From Rapana venosa (lineage: Eukaryota > Mollusca > Gastropoda > Neogastropoda > Muricidae), in assembly GCA_028751875.1 (NCBI GenBank), contig CM054134.1:39751308-39815307 (forward strand): 64,000 bases of DNA, in the 5' to 3' direction. Positions 1 through 64,000 of this stretch are shown here, piece after piece. Positions within the stretch are counted from its first letter, which is position 1, and the number at the start of each line of letters is the position of its first letter. Position numbers and translations under genes: made by a program. The notes below the pieces were generated by a model. The model ran no database searches. It worked only from the letters and a program-made list of their open reading frames with translations, and was not told the origin of the DNA.

Positions 1-303
1 AATCTGGTGTTCATGAATTTGTTGGTTTTATTTTTGGTTCTTAAGAAGTCTTTTGTTTCTTTCTTTAGCATAGGTTATATGAGTACAGTAAAACTTTGGA
101 GGTGGCAGTTTGACGTAAGCATTCAGTAAAATGTCAAATAATTATTGTGTGTTGTGCAGAAGTATGTGTTGTGTTTTTGGGTATCATTTAGTTTAAACGT
201 CTAAATAAGAAATGTTGCATGATCATTGATACACAAGTGAATTTCTTTGCTTTTGACAGAGTTTGTTTTCTTTGCTTTTGACAGAGTTTGCTTTCTTTTA
301 CAG
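1..303 (+). other. MYO3: Intron upstream of motor exon 1 (partial)
   Basis: AT-rich intron sequence. The duplicated unit begins at about 66. Near 255-300 a 25-bp stretch containing tttgcttttgacagagtttg occurs twice in tandem just before the acceptor; the second 4.7-kb copy has it once. Nothing else is recognisable in the first 65 bases. Confidence 0.7.
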
Positions 304-59997
<59,694 letters not shown>

Positions 59998-60643
59998 GAA
60001 AGAAATGAGGGTCGCGGTCAGTCATCGGGTCTTTGTTCATGTCTGTCTTCTGACTGAAGGTTTATTTTCCTGAACTCTTGTCTTCATGATGACAGTGATT
60101 GATTCTGACCAAGTCTGATTTATTTTTGGGAGGGGATGTTTTTCATTATTATACAGGGATTGTGTTCATTCTCATACAGTAATCATTTTCAATGTGATAG
60201 TTATTGTCATCTTCATATAGGCTCTGGAGTAGTATCTGAATTTTCAAGTATTGTAAGTTGTATGTTTGGTTTTCCTGGAGTTTATTTACAGATGGTTGTT
60301 AGCACATGATTTATTTGTGATAATGTGCAAACAGAACTATCACCTTTGTTTTATGTTGAACTATAGTTTTACCATATGATGATAATATTGTTTTATGTTG
60401 AATTATAGTTTTACCATGATGGTGATGATAATGATGAGTTGGATGAAAGATGAATATTGGAGGTAATTTGTGTGTGTGTGTGTTTAAGTTCATGTATATG
60501 TATATGACTTTTCAACAAAATGTCTCAGAGTAATGCATCATTATTTAGAAAACATCAAGATTAGTCACGAAAGTGTACATTCAGTCATTCCATCATCAGA
60601 GACTATCAACTTACAGAGATCCATTTTGGACAGCTTGATATGT

Positions 60644-60676
<33 letters not shown>

Positions 60677-60760
60677 GACGATGTTAGATGATCTATTGAG
60701 ATGCCATGTCATATATGTTCTGACCAAAACTTGACAATACTGTTCAAAATACTCAAACAT

Positions 60761-60882
60761 GATGTTCCTGTACTTTTATGTCGCTTTTTAGCAAGTACAT
60801 TGAAATTTTAAACACATTGTTATGATGTTCCTGTACTTTTATGTCGCTTTTTAGCAAGTACATTGAAATTTTAAACACATTG
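60761..60882. repeat. 63-bp direct duplication
   Basis: gatgttcctgtacttttatg and the next 40 bases occur at 60761 and again at 60824, nearly perfectly. Located about 770 bp after the stop codon, probably in the 3' UTR. Confidence 0.88.
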
Positions 60883-60970
60883 TCTCAATCGACAACATTT
60901 TAAACTTTTGTTTCTTATTCTTGAATGTGATAGACAGCTCTGACCAATTTCACACATATATTTCTTGTTA

Positions 60971-60976
60971 AATAAA
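60971..60976 (+). terminator. Candidate polyadenylation signal AATAAA
   Basis: A canonical AATAAA lies about 970 bp after the myosin stop codon, followed by a T-rich stretch. It is the first clear hexamer I noticed downstream. No transcript evidence is available and alternative sites further on are possible. Confidence 0.3.
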
Positions 60977-62404
60977 ATGAAACAATGTGACCAGTTCCAC
61001 ACATATATTTCATATTTGATAACATTGATATTCAATTGCATACACCAGCAGCCTTGCATGTATACATGTCCACAATGACATTGCAAGTGTGCCAGTATGG
61101 GGTAAATATCATCATGATAATCATATGTGTGTTGTGCATGGTGTTAAGTTTTAAGTATTTCATTTTATCAAACGTCATTCTGGTATGACAACAACCTCCT
61201 TTTTTTCAATGAGGATCTTGCAGTGCTTGTTTTTCAGTTCCAGCGTTAAATACAGATTCTGAAAAGCCTCCCTTTAACTTATCTTGACACAGCAGCCTGT
61301 CCTCAGAGTGGAGTGGACTCTGTTGTAGACAGACAAAGTAGACTAGCGTTAAAGTAGATGACATTAAAAAAATATGCCATTTAAGTCTTTCTTTGGAAAA
61401 CATTATCCTTTTCTTGCCATTGCGCTTGATTTTGCAGGTGAATTTTACTTTCAAAAAAGTGTTTCAAGTGTGACAACAAAAAAGCAGGGTCATTGAATAT
61501 TATAGGCCTGCTTTGCTCTAGCAGTCAGATAAGAAAAAAAGACAGCAGTATCCATATTGAAAATCACAAACAGAAGGATAATCCTTTGAAGAACAGGCTT
61601 CAAACAATGGCTTAGCTTTAACTCATTGGAGTTGTGCTGTTGCTAGAGCTACGACAGTCTTGACGTCACAAAATGATGTTCTGTAGCTTTAGCTACAACA
61701 CATTTCAGAGTTTAAAAAAATCAAAGGAGCACTACTCGTGCTGTTAGAGCAACTATTTCTGTTGGCGTGGAGTTTCTTCCCCTTAACTGGTAACTGATTG
61801 TAGAGATGTATTTTATGAATCAAAAATAGTTTTTTGATTTGTGAGTGGGGGGGGGGGGGGGGGGGGTCTTTTTTTTTTTTTTTTTTTTTTAAAGGATCCC
61901 AGCACAAAAGATGTTCATTGATTTTTCTGTGAATATGAATTTTTTTTTTTTTTAACTTCAAAAGTGTTTCTTAAGGATGAGGAATCTTAACTGTGTATAA
62001 ACTCAGTCTTATTCTTTTTTTTTTGTAGTTTAAGTGTTAGGCACGCATTTATTCCTTGTCAAGATGGGCATGTGAGTGTTAAAACTGGTTTGCTTTGGTT
62101 TGGCACTCACTGACTTTATTAAAAAAAAACCAAAAAAACCCACAGATGTATACTTACATGAAGAAAAAACTCTTTGTATATATCAACAGTACACAAAACA
62201 AACTTGTAAATTGAAACATATTATGTTTGGTTTTATGAGTTTCATTACATGCGCTGAATTTTTTTTTTTTTTAAGGCCAAAATAGTGTGTCACAGAATAG
62301 TCACTGCGGAAACTTTAAAGTGACTCTCATGAGTTAAACACAGAAAACACTGTCAGTGAAATATCGCTAAATCTTTGGTGAAAAAGCCTGCTGGGTTTGG
62401 ACCT

Positions 62405-62490
62405 GATAACTGAATCATGGCGGGCAAGACTGCTCCCATACACAAAATATCGTCGCTGGTGAACCTTGGAGCTCTAGCTGAGGAAAACAA
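62405..62490 (+). mobile_element. SINE-A 3' tail fragment
   Basis: Contains ccatacacaaaatatcgtcg, ctggtgaaccttggagctct, agctgaggaaaacaaaattc and then a C-rich tract. Located downstream of the myosin stop codon. Confidence 0.65.
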
Positions 62491-62747
62491 AATTCCCCCA
62501 TCCCCCCTCCCCCCCCCTCTCCACCAAACCCCAACCCAACACCAAACCCCCCCCCTGTTATTTGTGCAGTTGAGGAATGGAAATTATGGCATGTTGACTC
62601 CAAACACCCGTTCACCTTTGGAAATAGGCTTAAAACCGTGTGGTACAATCTTCTGCAGTTTCATTGTTTCTTTGAGAAGTGAAGCAGGAAAAAATGCCTC
62701 ACCCCACGGAAACTTGTGCACACATTTAAATGTACTGAGAATATTGT

Positions 62748-62990
62748 ATATCTGTACCTTTCAAACAGTGCACAGGAGCTACTTTTTGATGCCTGTACCT
62801 TTCAAACAGTGATTAAGAGCTACTTTTTGATGCCTGTACCTTTCAAACAGTGATTAAGAGCTACTTTTTGATGCCTGTACCTTTCAAACAGTGATTAAGA
62901 GCTACTTTTTGATGCCTGTACCTTTCAAACAGTGCACAAGAGCTACTTTTTGATGCCTGTACCTTTCAAACAGTGCACAAGAGCTTCTTT
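62748..62990. repeat. 41-bp tandem repeat, six units
   Basis: Unit tgatgcctgtacctttcaaa followed by cagtgattaagagctacttt t; outer units have gtgcacaagag or gtgcacaggag in place of gtgattaagag. Confidence 0.9.
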
Positions 62991-63642
62991 TTGTTCACCT
63001 AGTGTACCGTTTTTTTTCTTTGTGCTGTACTGCTGGTGGAAAATGGAAATCCATCAGTTTCCTTTCTGCACAGCCAGGTTATGTTTTCTTTTGGTTTGCT
63101 TTTGTTTTATCTCATTGATGAGTTGTTTGTGTGTTTGCATGTTACTTTTTAATGTAGTTATTATATTGTTTAATGCATGTTGTGTAATTTTAAAATGCCA
63201 CTCCAAATTTCTTAGTTGAGGTAGTAAAGAATTCTTGAGTCTTAGGGAGCAACAGATGAAGGGTAAGGTACGAGGAGAGAATGAGATAGGAGTAATGTTT
63301 TGTATTATTTAACATTTGTGGGGTCTGTGAAAGAGTTGAGTGTGTGCATTTATGTGTGTGTCACTAGGTGTGTGTGAGGGAAGGAGGTATACCATTTCTT
63401 GCTAAGGTTTATCTATATTTACCACACACACATATCAACACACCATAATGAATTTTGACCAGCTTCATTCTCATGCTATATATAACAGACATATCAATGC
63501 TGTGACCAGTGATGACTGCAGTGCCATACTTTAACCACTTTGTCTTACAACTTACAGCATCTCCATCCCAGAATAATTTATAGTCAGGCAAAGGTTCATT
63601 TGACCGGTGTGTATGTGTGTGTGTGTGTGTGTGGACACACAT

Positions 63643-63715
63643 GTAATGATGATAATGTATGGAAATCATGTAGCGCTGAATCTTGTAAAGCAAACAAATC
63701 GAAGCGCTTATGTGT
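63643..63715 (-). mobile_element. L2-like LINE/SINE 3' tail, antisense
   Basis: Reads gtatggaaatcatgtagcgc, then tgaatcttgtaaagcaaaca and tcgaagcgctt. It is the closest relative of the copy at 54915-55010 and more diverged from the plus-strand tail at 45530-45585. Confidence 0.68.
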
Positions 63716-64000
63716 TCACTGAAAGGAGTAGACAAGAATTCCATTCCAGAAAGCCTATCCACGTTATTATTTCTTATGATGACTTTGAAACAAAAAAGTA
63801 ACATCCATATCATTATTTTTGTTGTTTGTAATGGCAGTGAAAGAGAAAAAAGTAACATATTCTGTTATGTTTAGATATTGTGAACAATATTTTCATTCTC
63901 ACTTTCTCTGTCTATCTGCCTGTATTTGGCATTGTTTCTACCTCACTTTTATGGTATTCCAGTACTGCTTTTCCATACCACACGTCCTAGTCTTACCTCA

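Larger units (their letters stand above)
59998..64000 (+). other. 3' UTR and downstream DNA
   Basis: After the stop codon there is AT-rich, gene-free DNA. It contains a 63-bp direct duplication (60761-60882), the AATAAA at 60971, a G20 then T-run at 61847-61890, a SINE-A tail (62405-62490), a 41-bp tandem repeat (62748-62990) and an antisense L2-like tail (63643-63715). No further gene is visible; the 3' UTR end is not determined. Confidence 0.65.

Overview
The window is eukaryotic genomic DNA dominated by one large, intron-rich gene on the + strand. It also carries a heavy load of simple repeats, minisatellites, tRNA-derived SINEs and LINE retrotransposons. Conserved protein pieces appear only as 48-297 bp exons bounded by GT/AG. 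No prokaryotic operon structure, rRNA or canonical tRNA gene was seen. The repeat style (long CA/TG arrays, RTE-type LINE, L2-like LINE tails ending in ATT repeats, abundant tRNA-SINEs) together with a class III myosin suggests an invertebrate metazoan. A mollusc, perhaps a marine gastropod, is my best guess, but nothing in the sequence proves it.

The gene is the C-terminal two thirds or less of an unconventional class III myosin (MYO3-like). Twenty exons between 304 and 59997 join in compatible phase at every junction and encode about 867 residues up to a TAA stop. They cover the second half of the motor domain (HFAGKV/FLEKNRD region, a Ser-rich loop 2, the actin-binding [14 protein letters not shown] segment, the RCIKPND region and the SH helices/converter), a neck with six IQ motifs, and a long tail. 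The tail ends in a DFRHVL motif that resembles the DFRxxL F-actin-binding motif. The N-terminal half (in class III myosins a protein kinase domain plus the first half of the motor) lies upstream of the window. Six consecutive tail exons are all symmetric phase 2-2, so any of them could be skipped without frame loss.

Layout: 66-4771 and 4772-9463 are a near-identical 4.7 kb tandem duplication. It contains two motor exons flanking a LINE insertion. The first copy is riddled with 1-2 nt indels, so I favour an assembly (haplotig/unpolished) artefact over a biological duplication. From 9.5 to 29 kb come the rest of the motor, the neck and the proximal tail. Their introns hold SINEs, a 43-48 bp minisatellite, a very large CA/TG block, a CTT array and a 27-bp minisatellite full of 5' splice-site-like sequences. 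From 29 to 60 kb the tail exons are small and widely spaced. Their introns hold a 24/30-bp minisatellite, a nearly full-length RTE-type LINE (39.16-42.40 kb) with probable target-site duplication, and 3' fragments of two other LINE families. They also hold a 20-bp minisatellite split by a 422-bp MITE-like element, and several poly(G)/poly(C) tracts of 18-36 nt. From 60 to 64 kb is the 3' UTR and downstream DNA with further tandem repeats.

I see no second host gene. The most informative unexplained items are the nested MITE, the dispersed SINE families, the splice-donor-rich minisatellites, and the exon-phase architecture of the myosin neck and tail.
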